Shown here: positions 51,496 through 60,576 of the stretch, in pieces
How positions within the stretch are numbered: position 1 is the first letter of the stretch
Layout: each line of letters starts with the position of its first letter
Assembly (NCBI RefSeq): GCF_946220915.1
Contig: NZ_CAMIHH010000002.1
Coordinates: 23,811 to 87,810 of the forward strand
Reading direction: 5' to 3'
DNA length: 64,000 nt
Origin: an uncultured Flavobacterium sp.
Lineage (GTDB): Bacteria; Bacteroidota; Bacteroidia; Flavobacteriales; Flavobacteriaceae
Program-made: the position numbers and the translations under genes
Notes under the pieces: generated by a model
The model's input: the letters and a program-made list of their open reading frames with translations, nothing else
What the model was told of the DNA's origin: nothing
Databases searched by the model: none

Positions 51496-52101
51496 TTAAA
51501 TCGTATTCGGCCTGCTCACATATTTATTGCCTTTTACAAAAAAGCGCCAGGGCAGAAGGGCGTGCTCAGCAGCATAACCGACACCTATCCTGGGCGTTGC
51601 GGCAATTTCATTTTCGGTGTAGCGGATGCCGTGGTCCTCAATCCATATTTCGTCGCCGGTGAGGTCTTTTCCATTAAAGGCCCTGTCAATGCCCAAAGCT
51701 TTTGCGGCAGAGCCCGGACCCGATGACAGCGCGGATTTGGCAGCGGACATACTGCGCCTGCGCTCCATGGTCTCTGTCCCCTGCAATGGCTCAATGGCCC
51801 TTACCAGTACGGCATGTGGCTCATCCTTTACCGAAGTGACAACATTAAACAGGTTATGGATGCCGTAGCACAAATAAACATACGATATGCCACCAGCGGC
51901 ATACATGGTTTCGGTGCGGTTGGTGCGGCGGCGGCCATAAGCGTGCGAGGCCTTATCCTGAATGCCGTAATAAGCTTCGGTTTCAGTAATGATGCCTGAT
52001 GTAATTTCGCCGTTTATTTGCGTGAAAAGCACTTTTCCCAAAAGATCTTTGGCCAGGAAAAGCACATCGGGATTCTGGTAATAGGAATAGTGTAATTTCA
52101 A
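51496..52101 (-). CDS. DNA-3-methyladenine glycosylase (AAG/Mpg family), TTG start
   Basis: The 201-residue product is the AAG-type glycosylase: YYQNPDVLFLAKDLLGKVL, IITETEAYYGIQDKASHA with the catalytic Glu, RNRTETM-like (TNRTETMYAAGGISYVYLCYG), LVRAIEPLQG and SSGPGSAAKALGI. It removes alkylated purines. No ATG occurs ahead of the conserved region; the TTG at 52101 (giving MKLHYSYYQNP) puts the start where family members begin, whereas the TTG at 52167 adds 22 unrelated residues. Gene stands alone; a terminator separates it from the upstream operon. Confidence 0.88.
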   Translation of the reverse strand: MKLHYSYYQNPDVLFLAKDLLGKVLFTQINGEITSGIITETEAYYGIQDKASHAYGRRRTNRTETMYAAGGISYVYLCYGIHNLFNVVTSVKDEPHAVLVRAIEPLQGTETMERRRSMSAAKSALSSGPGSAAKALGIDRAFNGKDLTGDEIWIEDHGIRYTENEIAATPRIGVGYAAEHALLPWRFFVKGNKYVSRPNTI

Positions 52102-52174
52102 ATCGCAACTATATTTATTATTATAAGATTGGGAGCCGCCGGTGCATCCTGATTTTCCGAAAAGCAATATAGCA

Positions 52175-52202
52175 AAAATGGAAGCCCGTGAGCTTCCATT
52201 TT
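52175..52202 (-). terminator. hairpin terminator of the two-gene secreted-protein operon
   Basis: AAAATGGAAGC (52175-52185) pairs perfectly with GCTTCCATTTT (52192-52202), 6-base loop, with T-runs usable on the minus strand, 20 bases past the stop at 52223. Confidence 0.85.
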
Positions 52203-52222
52203 AATTTATTTTGGCATTGCTG

Positions 52223-53653
52223 TTACAGCTTAATATCCGTAAAAGTAACCATCGCCATTTTATCTTCTCCTTCAACCCTTGCGGCTACGAGCTTGCTGCT
52301 GTCGGCAAGGTAATGGATAAGCTGGTAAGTGTACCTGTAAGCATCTGCATCAAGCGTCTGTTTTTTAACAGGTTCAAACCCATTCGAACCATTCAGCGAA
52401 AAAAGCCCATTATATACCGTACTGTACTGGCTTGTCTGGAACCCAGTGCTTATGTAATAGGTTCCCTTCACATTCAGCAGGCCGTACGATTGCGATGTTT
52501 CGGCTTTAGTGCTCAGGGAAGTCAGTTTTTTTGTGCCTTTCAGCGTGCCGTCAAATCCAATGTTGTAAAGGTAAGCAGGCCCGTAGGTATACTGCTTGTC
52601 AAACATTGCCGACGTTGTCATGCCCGGCTGCGGCTTGGTAACGATCTCTACTTTAGGCTCGGCAAAAATCTGTATCTCGTTGTTTTGTACCGGCGTTGCG
52701 CGAATAATTACATCGGCAAGGTCCTTAATCGAAGACATTTCCTGTGTCCTGATATTTTGAAGCGTTTTGCCTTCCTTAAGATCATAAAACAGTAAGTGTG
52801 TAAAGTTTTCCTGGCGCATTCCCCTTGAAGTTGCGTTAAAAGCAAAAATGTAATCCTGTGTGCCAATGGAAACAGCCTTCATTTTATGCAGGAATATCCC
52901 GGTTTCGAAATTTTTATCTTCCTGGCCATCTGCCGAAACCAAACTTATGTAATTGAAATTATTTGCTTTTTTAAAGCTGGCATTATCACGAAGTACTGCA
53001 ACTTTCCCGCTATTGGTAACAGTCATTCCGTCAGTCACATGGTCGTTGGTAAATTCGATGTCCTTTTTCCAGGCCACGTTTTGGGAATTATTGTCCAGTA
53101 CCAATACAAGGCTTTTCTCGGCTTCGTTCTTGGCCCTGTTCTTTGTATACACAATACCTATGTAGTTACCGTTATCAGACTTGTCCATCCAGACATTGCC
53201 TGATTTGCCCAGTGAGGCAATTGGCGCCGAATCTAAAACAGTACTGGTAAATTTCGCCGTGGCCTTGTCAAATGAATGCGCAACTATTTCACTCTTTTTT
53301 GCCTTGCCCGAATAACTTTTGGTGTACACGATCACTTTACCGTTATTTGTTTCGGTACTGCCCAGGTAATCATACAGGGTGCTGGCATCAAATTTTGGGA
53401 ACTCATAATTGTAGGTATCAACCAGCTGGTTTTTCTGGTCGAATTTCCTGAGTATCATGCGGCGGTTGGCCATCATGCCGTTGGCATTGACCACCGTGAG
53501 CATATAGTAATTGTAATTGTCCTTCAGCACAAATTGCGCATCAAGCTCAGCCTTATAATCAAAATTGAATGATGGTCCTGCTTCCACCCTGGTTTGCGCG
53601 AAACCAATGTTGGCCGCAATCAGTGCCAGTATCAGGTAAAGATTAAATTTCAT
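52223..53653 (-). CDS. secreted protein of unknown function, propeller-like
   Basis: The 476-residue product has a signal peptide (MKFNLYLILALIAANIGFAQ) and a mature part of repeating beta strands with patterns such as NGKVIVYTKSYSG, GNYIGIVYTKNRA, NSGKVAVLRDNASFKK and DYIFAFNATSRG, suggesting a beta-propeller. There is no C-terminal T9SS signal. It follows its partner by 5 bases, so the two are translated from one message. I do not recognise a family. The strong, short-leader promoter upstream suggests steady expression. Confidence 0.72.
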   Translation of the reverse strand: MKFNLYLILALIAANIGFAQTRVEAGPSFNFDYKAELDAQFVLKDNYNYYMLTVVNANGMMANRRMILRKFDQKNQLVDTYNYEFPKFDASTLYDYLGSTETNNGKVIVYTKSYSGKAKKSEIVAHSFDKATAKFTSTVLDSAPIASLGKSGNVWMDKSDNGNYIGIVYTKNRAKNEAEKSLVLVLDNNSQNVAWKKDIEFTNDHVTDGMTVTNSGKVAVLRDNASFKKANNFNYISLVSADGQEDKNFETGIFLHKMKAVSIGTQDYIFAFNATSRGMRQENFTHLLFYDLKEGKTLQNIRTQEMSSIKDLADVIIRATPVQNNEIQIFAEPKVEIVTKPQPGMTTSAMFDKQYTYGPAYLYNIGFDGTLKGTKKLTSLSTKAETSQSYGLLNVKGTYYISTGFQTSQYSTVYNGLFSLNGSNGFEPVKKQTLDADAYRYTYQLIHYLADSSKLVAARVEGEDKMAMVTFTDIKL

Positions 53654-53658
53654 ATTCC

Positions 53659-54843
53659 CTATTTTGCGTTATATATCTGGTCTTCAAGTTGCTTAAGCTC
53701 ATTCTTTTCATCATAGTTAAGCTTGATGTAAATAAGGTTCTCCTGAAATTGGTTCAGGTATTTTTCAGCATCCGCTTTTCTGCCAAGCGCAATGTTAAGG
53801 CGTATTAGGTTAAAATAAATGAACTCTGCTATGTCGGCATTCATGTCGGCCTTGTTGTTCTTGTACTCTACTTTTCCTAGCGTATCTACCCAAATGTCAA
53901 TACCTTTTTGCATGGCCGCATAGGCCGCAGTATTAGACTCGCTGATAACCGGCTGAAGCTTTTTCAGGTTTGTCTTCACATAAATGTCGGCGCGCTCCAG
54001 TTCGTCATACTTGCCTTTGTTTTTAACGCTCTGTATTTTTACCGACTTTTTTACCGGCTGGAAGCCAAACGTATCGTTAAGGTAGTTATTAACAAACGCC
54101 ATTACTTTGGCCAGGTGGTTCTTTTCTTCAAGGGGCTTGTTTATGTTGTTGCTCGGAGAAGAGGAAAGGAAGGTATATTCCTCAAAAAACGTAGTGTTTA
54201 CCTTTTCAACGCCATTCACTTTTACCACAAGCTTTGTAGGCTGGTTGGCAAACGTTTGCCCCGCATTATCCTGAAAGTTCACAGCCTTGATATCCAGTGC
54301 TATGTCCACATATCCTGCTCCTTTGGTAAAGCCCGTAATATTGATTTGCGAAGCAAGCACATTATTGTCGACAATGGTATAATCGTTCAGGTTCGGCTCG
54401 CGGTATACCGGCGGCTGCGGCTTTACGTATACCGGTTTGGCCGGAGTTACCATTTTTGGGTTTTTCCCCTGGTCGGTCATGGCAAGGCGCTCAAGCATGG
54501 ATAGCTTTTTAAACTCTGCCGATTCCGTTTCAAATTTTTGCTTTGCCGTTGCAACCTCGGCATCATAATCTTTTGTTTTTTGCTTAAACTCTTCCTGGCT
54601 GGCAAGCACTACGCCATCGTAGTCCTTAAGCGCCTGCTGGTGGTCGGCCTTTGCTTTCTTAACAACATCGGCGGCAGTAAGGTTGTACGGCGATGTTACC
54701 GTAACTTTAAAGTTGCGTGATTTAGCCTCTACAAGTTCTTTGGGTTCCTGCAGCAACTGGAAATTTATCACTTCCGAAGAAATGCTCTGCGCATTTAGTG
54801 TACCAAACAAAAGCAGTAAAACTGCTACATAGCCAATTTTCAT
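53659..54843 (-). CDS. secreted coiled-coil/beta protein of unknown function
   Basis: The 394-residue product begins at ATG 54843 (MKIGYVAVLLLLFGTLNAQS signal peptide); the TTG at 54867 upstream lies in the promoter and was rejected. A charged coiled-coil runs from about residue 60 to 120 (VVKKAKADHQQALKDYDGVVL, KQKTKDYDAEVATAKQKFETE), then a proline-rich linker (KPVYVKPQPPVYREPN), a beta domain (DIALDIKAVNFQDNAG), and a helical tail with TPR character (IRLNIALGRKADAEKYLNQFQENL). It is the first gene of the operon with the propeller-like protein. Function unknown. Confidence 0.75.
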   Translation of the reverse strand: MKIGYVAVLLLLFGTLNAQSISSEVINFQLLQEPKELVEAKSRNFKVTVTSPYNLTAADVVKKAKADHQQALKDYDGVVLASQEEFKQKTKDYDAEVATAKQKFETESAEFKKLSMLERLAMTDQGKNPKMVTPAKPVYVKPQPPVYREPNLNDYTIVDNNVLASQINITGFTKGAGYVDIALDIKAVNFQDNAGQTFANQPTKLVVKVNGVEKVNTTFFEEYTFLSSSPSNNINKPLEEKNHLAKVMAFVNNYLNDTFGFQPVKKSVKIQSVKNKGKYDELERADIYVKTNLKKLQPVISESNTAAYAAMQKGIDIWVDTLGKVEYKNNKADMNADIAEFIYFNLIRLNIALGRKADAEKYLNQFQENLIYIKLNYDEKNELKQLEDQIYNAK

Positions 54844-55266
54844 GATTAGATTTTTAAATTGCGGCAAATGTATGATAATTAAAATGTTATTTCAAAATTT
54901 TTCTTGTGCCGCAATGCTGGTGTGTCATAAAGTTAACATTACGGGGGCCTGCCTTCAAGGCTTCCCGCTGGTGATATAACTGGCATCGCCATTAATATAT
55001 TTGTCATCCGGAAAAAAAATGCATTATGAAAAATTTGTTCTTTACAGGGCAGTATTATGGGTTGGACATCTAATGGCGATTCTATCCGTTCAGCAGGTAG
55101 TGCAGAATATCTGCGAGCGGGCATTGAAACGGCAGGTATTTATATATGAACGTGAGTTAATAGTATTGCCAGTGTTAAAGATTTGCTGTAATGGCAACGA
55201 AATAAATTTTACTCTTTCAATATATATAGTGATATTTGCTTTAACTACTTATACTACGCCCCGCTA
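54844..55266. other. intergenic region between divergent genes, no gene seen
   Basis: These 423 bases hold the minus-strand promoter at 54865-54895 and, on the plus strand, an exact -7 box TATATTTG (54996-55003) that would give a leader of about 260 bases for the regulator gene. Short open frames here lack codon character and ATG starts; no RNA gene or repeat was recognised. Confidence 0.4.
54865..54895 (-). promoter_or_regulatory. good Bacteroidetes-type promoter for the two-gene operon
   Basis: On the minus strand TTG (54895-54893), 20 bases, then TACATTTG (54872-54865) fit the -33/-7 consensus fully. The start codon lies 21 bases downstream of the -7 box, implying a short leader. Confidence 0.65.
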
Positions 55267-56718
55267 ATGAAAAGGATACTGGCAGTATTCATTGTTATCT
55301 TTATATGTACAGTCGTCGTTTTTGCCCAGGGTGGCGAGTCCGGCAGGATAAAAATGCTTAAGGACGAAATTACCAAAACCCAGCAGCTTACGGTTTCCAA
55401 TCCTGATGAAGGCTTTTCACGCATTGATGATTTGCTGCAACAAGCTAAAAACGAGGAATATAAAGACGGCGAGCTGGCCTTGCTTGCGCTACGCTGCTGG
55501 TACTATACCAATAAAGACCTCAAGAAAGCCATAACTGCTACACAGGAATTACAAAGGAAAGCCGAGGCTTATGACAGCAGTTATTACAATGCTTTGGTGC
55601 ACGAATATTTTGCCACGATATATGTAAGAAGCGAATTGCTGGATAAGGCGCTCGAAGAATGCGATGTTGCCATAAAGCTGTTTGACAAAATTACCGATAA
55701 GCAGAAAATACAGGAAGCAATATCGCATAAAGCAAATGTATACTCTGTAGCAAATGAGGCGTATACAGCAAAGAAACGACCTCGCGAAGCGGTACAGATG
55801 CTCCTCAAAGCCAACAGGGAAATAAAAAACCTTGAAGATGCGGAAAAGAGAAAAAATGTACTGAAGGCTAATTATACCAACCTTGGGGGGGCCTACGCTG
55901 AATTTGACCTCGATTCAGCTGAATATTATGTTAATAAATCGGTATTGCTGGGCAGCAGCAATGGAAAACAGGATATCATCCAGTTCAATAACAACATTCT
56001 TTTGGGTTATATCTATAAAGACCGTAAAGAGTATGCCAGATCGATAAGTAATTATAAAAAGGCAGAGAGCCAGTTGCCTTATATTAATTCGTCACTGGAA
56101 AATATTAACCAGATATATGGTGATCTTGCCGAGGTATACAAGGCTGCCGACAGCCTTGAGCAGGCCAATATTTACCTCCAGAAGTTGCAGCACAGCCTGC
56201 TTGACCACGAACAGAATAAAAACAAGTCGCTCCATAAAATTATTGATAACCAGTTGCTAAAAGAAAAAAGCTATTCAGTGGTCATTGGCGCTGCGCTCGG
56301 AGTAGTCATTTTTTTAATGTCGTTGTTCCTCATCCGTTTGCACCGAAAAAATAAGCTCCTTTCCAGACAGGAGCAGGTAAGCGAAGAGTACCTGAAAGGG
56401 CACGCCGAAATTGCAACCGTAGACGATGCCGCTTTATCGAGGCTCATCGAAATGGTCAAAGCCGACGATGATGCTTTCATGGCCTCTTTCCATAGCTATT
56501 TTCCTGCCTTCATGGAAAAGCTCAGGGAGATCCACCCTTCCATTGTCCCTTCAGAAATCGAGTTTTGCGCCCTGTTGAAGCTCAATTTATCGACCAAGGA
56601 CATTGCCCGTTACAGGAGTATCGAACCCAAATCGGTACAGAACAAAAAGTACCGCATCCGCAAAAAACTCAATATTCCGGATGATGTGGATATCTATTTT
56701 TGGTTCAATACATTTTAG
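55267..56718 (+). CDS. TPR membrane regulator with LuxR-like C-terminal HTH
   Basis: The 483-residue product has a signal peptide (MKRILAVFIVIFICTVVVFAQ), a helical TPR-like region (LEECDVAIKLFDKI, ARSISNYKKAESQLP, LEQANIYLQKLQHS) predicted periplasmic, one membrane helix near residue 340 (VVIGAALGVVIFLMSLFLI), a short linker, and a cytoplasmic HTH (EIEFCALLKLNLSTKDIARYRSIEPKSVQNKKYRIRKKL). The topology parallels the SusR-like protein at 4438-6036, but the HTH is distinct. Such TPR-TM-HTH proteins are common Bacteroidetes regulators with unknown ligands. It precedes the giant secreted protein genes on the same strand. Confidence 0.85.
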   Translation: MKRILAVFIVIFICTVVVFAQGGESGRIKMLKDEITKTQQLTVSNPDEGFSRIDDLLQQAKNEEYKDGELALLALRCWYYTNKDLKKAITATQELQRKAEAYDSSYYNALVHEYFATIYVRSELLDKALEECDVAIKLFDKITDKQKIQEAISHKANVYSVANEAYTAKKRPREAVQMLLKANREIKNLEDAEKRKNVLKANYTNLGGAYAEFDLDSAEYYVNKSVLLGSSNGKQDIIQFNNNILLGYIYKDRKEYARSISNYKKAESQLPYINSSLENINQIYGDLAEVYKAADSLEQANIYLQKLQHSLLDHEQNKNKSLHKIIDNQLLKEKSYSVVIGAALGVVIFLMSLFLIRLHRKNKLLSRQEQVSEEYLKGHAEIATVDDAALSRLIEMVKADDDAFMASFHSYFPAFMEKLREIHPSIVPSEIEFCALLKLNLSTKDIARYRSIEPKSVQNKKYRIRKKLNIPDDVDIYFWFNTF

Positions 56719-57040
56719 CCTTTTGATGGCACAGGCATCGTGTTCCTGTTATTATCGCTTCACTAAAATGTCATATCCCGGCCAGATAACGTCCTGTTTT
56801 TTCATAACCAGGGCTACCTCACTGTGCGTTTTTATAGCTTTTTACATGCGCGCCTACTTTTGAGTGTTTATTTAATAATTAAATATTTAGTTAGATTCCT
56901 GCTGATAATCAAAGGATTTAAAAAAAAGATAGTAGTGAGGTATAAGTGAGGTATTCCTTTTTTAGGAGCATTCGGTGTATGGGTTATTTTTGCTGTCTAC
57001 TATTTAACTGAACTCAAAAATATTTAATCGTCTAAAGCTT
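56719..57040 (+). promoter_or_regulatory. intergenic region with an exact -7 box before the first T9SS cargo gene
   Basis: These 322 bases contain no credible gene. TATTTTTG (56985-56992) matches TAnnTTTG exactly, 48 bases before the start codon at 57041; the -33 region (TTTTTTAGG near 56957-56965) is weak. A short direct repeat GTGAGGTAT occurs twice at about 56935-56953. Confidence 0.45.
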
Positions 57041-60000
57041 ATGAAAAGAATATTTACTTTTTTATTATTGTCTTTTGCAATATCGGCCGTGAATGCACAA
57101 GGCACGACTCCGGCAATCCAATGGGCAAAAACCCTGGGGCATCCCCATAATGACGGGAATGGCAGCTGGGACATCCTTCCGCTTGAAGATGGCGGCTTTG
57201 TAGTGGCGGGAACCCTTTTTGAAGGAAATGCCGAAACCTGGGAAGGCGAGAGCGATTACTGGGTTTTTAAGCTCGATGCGGCAGGTGCTATCGTGTGGCA
57301 GCATTCATATGGCGGTAGTGATGATGAACTGTCCAAAAGAATATCAAAAGCGCCGGGAGGAGGATACTTCATTGCGGGTGAAACGTATTCGCACGATGGT
57401 GATGTAGGCGGCAACCATAACAATTCGGGCTATTACACTGATTGGTGGATACTAAAGATTGACGAAGCAGGGACGATTATTTGGGAAAAAAATCTGGGCG
57501 GGGCATCTAACGAGGTAATTTATGATGGATTTGCAACTCCGGATGGAGGTTACATTGCTCTTGGTACGACAACATCTTCAGATGGCGATGTCGTAGGAGC
57601 CCATAACGCAACAGGCTACACATCGGACGGGTGGGTGGTAAAACTGGACACTGCCGGGAACATAGAATGGTCAAAATGTTATGGCGGATTTGGTGGGACT
57701 GCCCTTATAGGTATTGATATCACGCCCGACGGTGGTTATGTGATGGTTGGGGAAACCGAAGCGTTGGGAGGCGATGTCCCGCTGCGGCCCCACTTGGTAA
57801 TGGCAAAGCTGGACGCTTGGGTAATAAAGACAGATGCCACGGGCAACATCGAGTGGTCACAGCTGTACGGTGGCAGCGAAATGGATGGCTTTTCGAGTGT
57901 GGAGCTCACAGAAAGTGGCGGATATATAATGACAGGATTTACTGATTCTGCAGATGGCGATGTAAGCTTTAGCCACACAACACCCGGAGGATGGGCAAAA
58001 AGGGATGTATGGGTAGTTGAGGTAGATGCCTCAGGAGGATTATTATGGGAAAAGACGTATGGCGGGATAGGTAACGAAATAGCTTACCGCATACGGGCCA
58101 CGGGCGATTGCGGCTATGCCCTGGCCGGGCACTACTTAAACCAGGATTTTGAAGGCCATCCGAGCATAGTGGGGGAAAACGGCATAAGCGGTGGTAATGA
58201 CGGATTTTTGATGAAGATTGACCTCGAAGGTGAGGTTGTATGGGTAAAGACCATGGGGGGTACGCAACAAGACCTGATATGGAATTTTGCCCTGACACCC
58301 GATGGGGGTTATGTAACAGCAGGGACAACAAATTCAGTAGATGGTAACGCGGTTGGAAACAATACTTTTTACGGCTGGATCGATCCATGGGAAGGCTGGC
58401 CTGAATATGAAGGGCAATTCCTGGAATGGTTTGGCACCTACGATAACTGGATCGTGAAGTTGGGCCCTGATTGCGAAGTGCCACAATTCACTACCGATGC
58501 TCAGGTAGATGTATGTAGCGGCGGCGATGTAACCTTAGTGGTAACTACAACCGGACAAAAGATAAGCTGGTATGACAGCGCCGATGCTACGGTGCCGGTA
58601 CATACCGGAGCCTCATTGGCACTGACAAATGTTACGGCAAATGCATCCTACTGGGTAGAGGTGGCCAACTGCCGCTGCATCTCCCCAAGGACGAAAGTAG
58701 ACATACTGGTAAACCCCATACCTGTGGTGACTGCCCAGGATGCCGCGACTTGCGAAGGTACACCGGCCGTTATAACAGCTTCATCTGCAGGTAATACAAT
58801 CAATTGGTATACCACTGAAACGGACACTAACATCCTGTTTACCGGGGCGGAATATACTACGCCGTCTCTTTCGGCCAATACAACTTATTGGGTGGAGGCT
58901 ACATCTCCGGATGGATGTGTGTCTGAAAGGGTAGCGGTTTCGGTAACTGTAAATGCCCTGCCGGTACTTTCTACTGTGGCCAGCGTTGCGGTGTGCAATG
59001 GGGATACTGCTGCGCTGTCAACGTCTTCGGCAGGAAATACCATTAATTGGTACAATGGCGCGACAGATACAACAATACTGTTTACAGGCACACAATTTAC
59101 AACACCATCACTTTCTGCCAACACAAGCTATTGGGTAGAGGCTGTATCGCCGGAAGGCTGTGTGTCGGCAAGGGCCGAAGTTGCGGTAACGGTTAACGCG
59201 GTACCGGTGCTAACGGTGAGCAACCCGGCAGCTATCTGTGGAGGAAACACAGCAGCAATCACAGCGTCTTCAACGGGAAACACCATAAACTGGTACAGCA
59301 GCGCGACAGATACAACAATACTATTTACAGGTATACAATTTACTACCCCTCAATTATCATCTAATGCAAGCTATTGGGCAGAGGCGGTATCACCGGAAGG
59401 TTGTGCTTCCCAAAGAACAGAAGTTTCTGTTACAGTCAATGCGGTACCTGTGCTTACGGTGCAAAACACTTCGGTATGCGAGGGTACGGCAGCTACAGTT
59501 ACGGCATCTTCGGCAGGAAATAGTATTAACTGGTACGCTTCACAATCTGATGCGGCAATACTATATACAGGCACCGAATATACCACCCCTGTGCTTACAG
59601 CATCCACAAGCTATTGGGTGGAAGCGGTGTCGGCAGAAGGTTGCGGTTCAGGAAGGACACAGGTTACCGTTACGGTAAATCCGCTGCCGGCATTAAGCAT
59701 GGGCACCGTAAACCTCAGTGTTTGCTCAGGATCGGGGGCAGTGCTTTCGGCAACGCCATCGGCAGGAAATGTAATAGTTTGGTTTGCAAATGAAAATGAC
59801 ACGCAACCTATTGCAACCGGCGCAGACTATTCAACAGTTATGCTTACAGAAACAACATCCTACTGGGCTGCTGCCTACAATCCGCAAACGCATTGCCTGT
59901 CCGGCAAAACGCAATTTACGGTAACGGTAAATGCTAATGCAACCCCGGTAGTGGAGTTTGGCTATGGTGAAGAAACATACTGCTTTGCGGCAGATAACCC

Positions 60001-60454
60001 GATGCCGGTATTGGCAGCAGGATTTACCGCAGGGGGTGAGTTCAGTGCTACTTCCGGCCTGGCGCTAAATGCCGAAACGGGCGAAATAGACATACGTACC
60101 AGCCAGCCGGGCAACTATACAGTAGCATATGAGGTTAGTGATGAAGATACATGCCTCTTATACGGGCGTTATGAAATCCAGGTTATTATTGAGGCCTGCG
60201 CCGATATCCAGAGGGGAATTTCTCCTAACAGCGATGAGTACAACCAGTACTTCGACCTTACGGGAATGGGTGTTAAGGAGCTTGCTATCTTCAACCGCTA
60301 CGGGCAGGAGGTATATGGGGCATCTAACTATGTGAAAGAATGGGAAGGCCAGGACAAAAGCGGCCAGGAGCTGCCAACGGGTACTTATTTTTATGCCATT
60401 AATAAAAATGATGGTAAGCAAATTACAGGTTGGGTATATATAAACAGGAATTAG
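57041..60454 (+). CDS. giant secreted protein: seven-bladed propeller, six Ig-like repeats, T9SS type B sorting domain
   Basis: The 1137-residue product has a signal peptide (MKRIFTFLLLSFAISAVNAQ), then seven repeats of about 60 residues each with DGGYxxxGxT, DGDV and WxxKxDxxGxIxWxKxxGG patterns (residues 20-475), a full seven-bladed beta-propeller. Six Ig-like units of about 75 residues follow (INWY, TTPxLxxxTSYWVEAVSPEGC). The end is a gliding-motility-type C-terminal domain (ISPNSDEYNQYF, IFNRYGQEVY, WEGQDKSGQELPTGTYFYAI), the type B sorting signal of the type IX secretion system. It is probably a cell-surface adhesin or glycan-binding protein. Export should need a PorP/SprF-like partner. 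Confidence 0.93.
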   Translation: MKRIFTFLLLSFAISAVNAQGTTPAIQWAKTLGHPHNDGNGSWDILPLEDGGFVVAGTLFEGNAETWEGESDYWVFKLDAAGAIVWQHSYGGSDDELSKRISKAPGGGYFIAGETYSHDGDVGGNHNNSGYYTDWWILKIDEAGTIIWEKNLGGASNEVIYDGFATPDGGYIALGTTTSSDGDVVGAHNATGYTSDGWVVKLDTAGNIEWSKCYGGFGGTALIGIDITPDGGYVMVGETEALGGDVPLRPHLVMAKLDAWVIKTDATGNIEWSQLYGGSEMDGFSSVELTESGGYIMTGFTDSADGDVSFSHTTPGGWAKRDVWVVEVDASGGLLWEKTYGGIGNEIAYRIRATGDCGYALAGHYLNQDFEGHPSIVGENGISGGNDGFLMKIDLEGEVVWVKTMGGTQQDLIWNFALTPDGGYVTAGTTNSVDGNAVGNNTFYGWIDPWEGWPEYEGQFLEWFGTYDNWIVKLGPDCEVPQFTTDAQVDVCSGGDVTLVVTTTGQKISWYDSADATVPVHTGASLALTNVTANASYWVEVANCRCISPRTKVDILVNPIPVVTAQDAATCEGTPAVITASSAGNTINWYTTETDTNILFTGAEYTTPSLSANTTYWVEATSPDGCVSERVAVSVTVNALPVLSTVASVAVCNGDTAALSTSSAGNTINWYNGATDTTILFTGTQFTTPSLSANTSYWVEAVSPEGCVSARAEVAVTVNAVPVLTVSNPAAICGGNTAAITASSTGNTINWYSSATDTTILFTGIQFTTPQLSSNASYWAEAVSPEGCASQRTEVSVTVNAVPVLTVQNTSVCEGTAATVTASSAGNSINWYASQSDAAILYTGTEYTTPVLTASTSYWVEAVSAEGCGSGRTQVTVTVNPLPALSMGTVNLSVCSGSGAVLSATPSAGNVIVWFANENDTQPIATGADYSTVMLTETTSYWAAAYNPQTHCLSGKTQFTVTVNANATPVVEFGYGEETYCFAADNPMPVLAAGFTAGGEFSATSGLALNAETGEIDIRTSQPGNYTVAYEVSDEDTCLLYGRYEIQVIIEACADIQRGISPNSDEYNQYFDLTGMGVKELAIFNRYGQEVYGASNYVKEWEGQDKSGQELPTGTYFYAINKNDGKQITGWVYINRN
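58480..59940 (+). repeat. six tandem Ig-like coding repeats
   Basis: Six in-frame units of about 225-240 bases encode Ig-like domains with a Cys near the front, xINWYxS, LFTGxxxTTPxL, and xYWVEAVSPEGC. Units 2-5 are the most alike; units 1 and 6 are diverged, as expected for arrays that grow in the middle. Confidence 0.85.
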
Positions 60455-60576
60455 ATATCTGGAAAAAATAGCAGTTTTCTTTAATTTAAGTTGTAGTTAT
60501 GAGTGGGGTGGGGGTGTAACAGCCCCTGCGCCACTTATTTAAGTAAAAGGAAGGCTTACAACGGGCCTTACAAAAA

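Noticed and set aside
55001..55267. Open frame before the TPR regulator
   Set aside because: It starts at TTG, has no codon or domain support and ends at the regulator start; treated as leader sequence.
58480..59940. Regular repeats that might be a CRISPR array
   Set aside because: Units are about 225-240 bases, in frame and encode Ig-like domains; there are no short repeats with unique spacers or cas genes.
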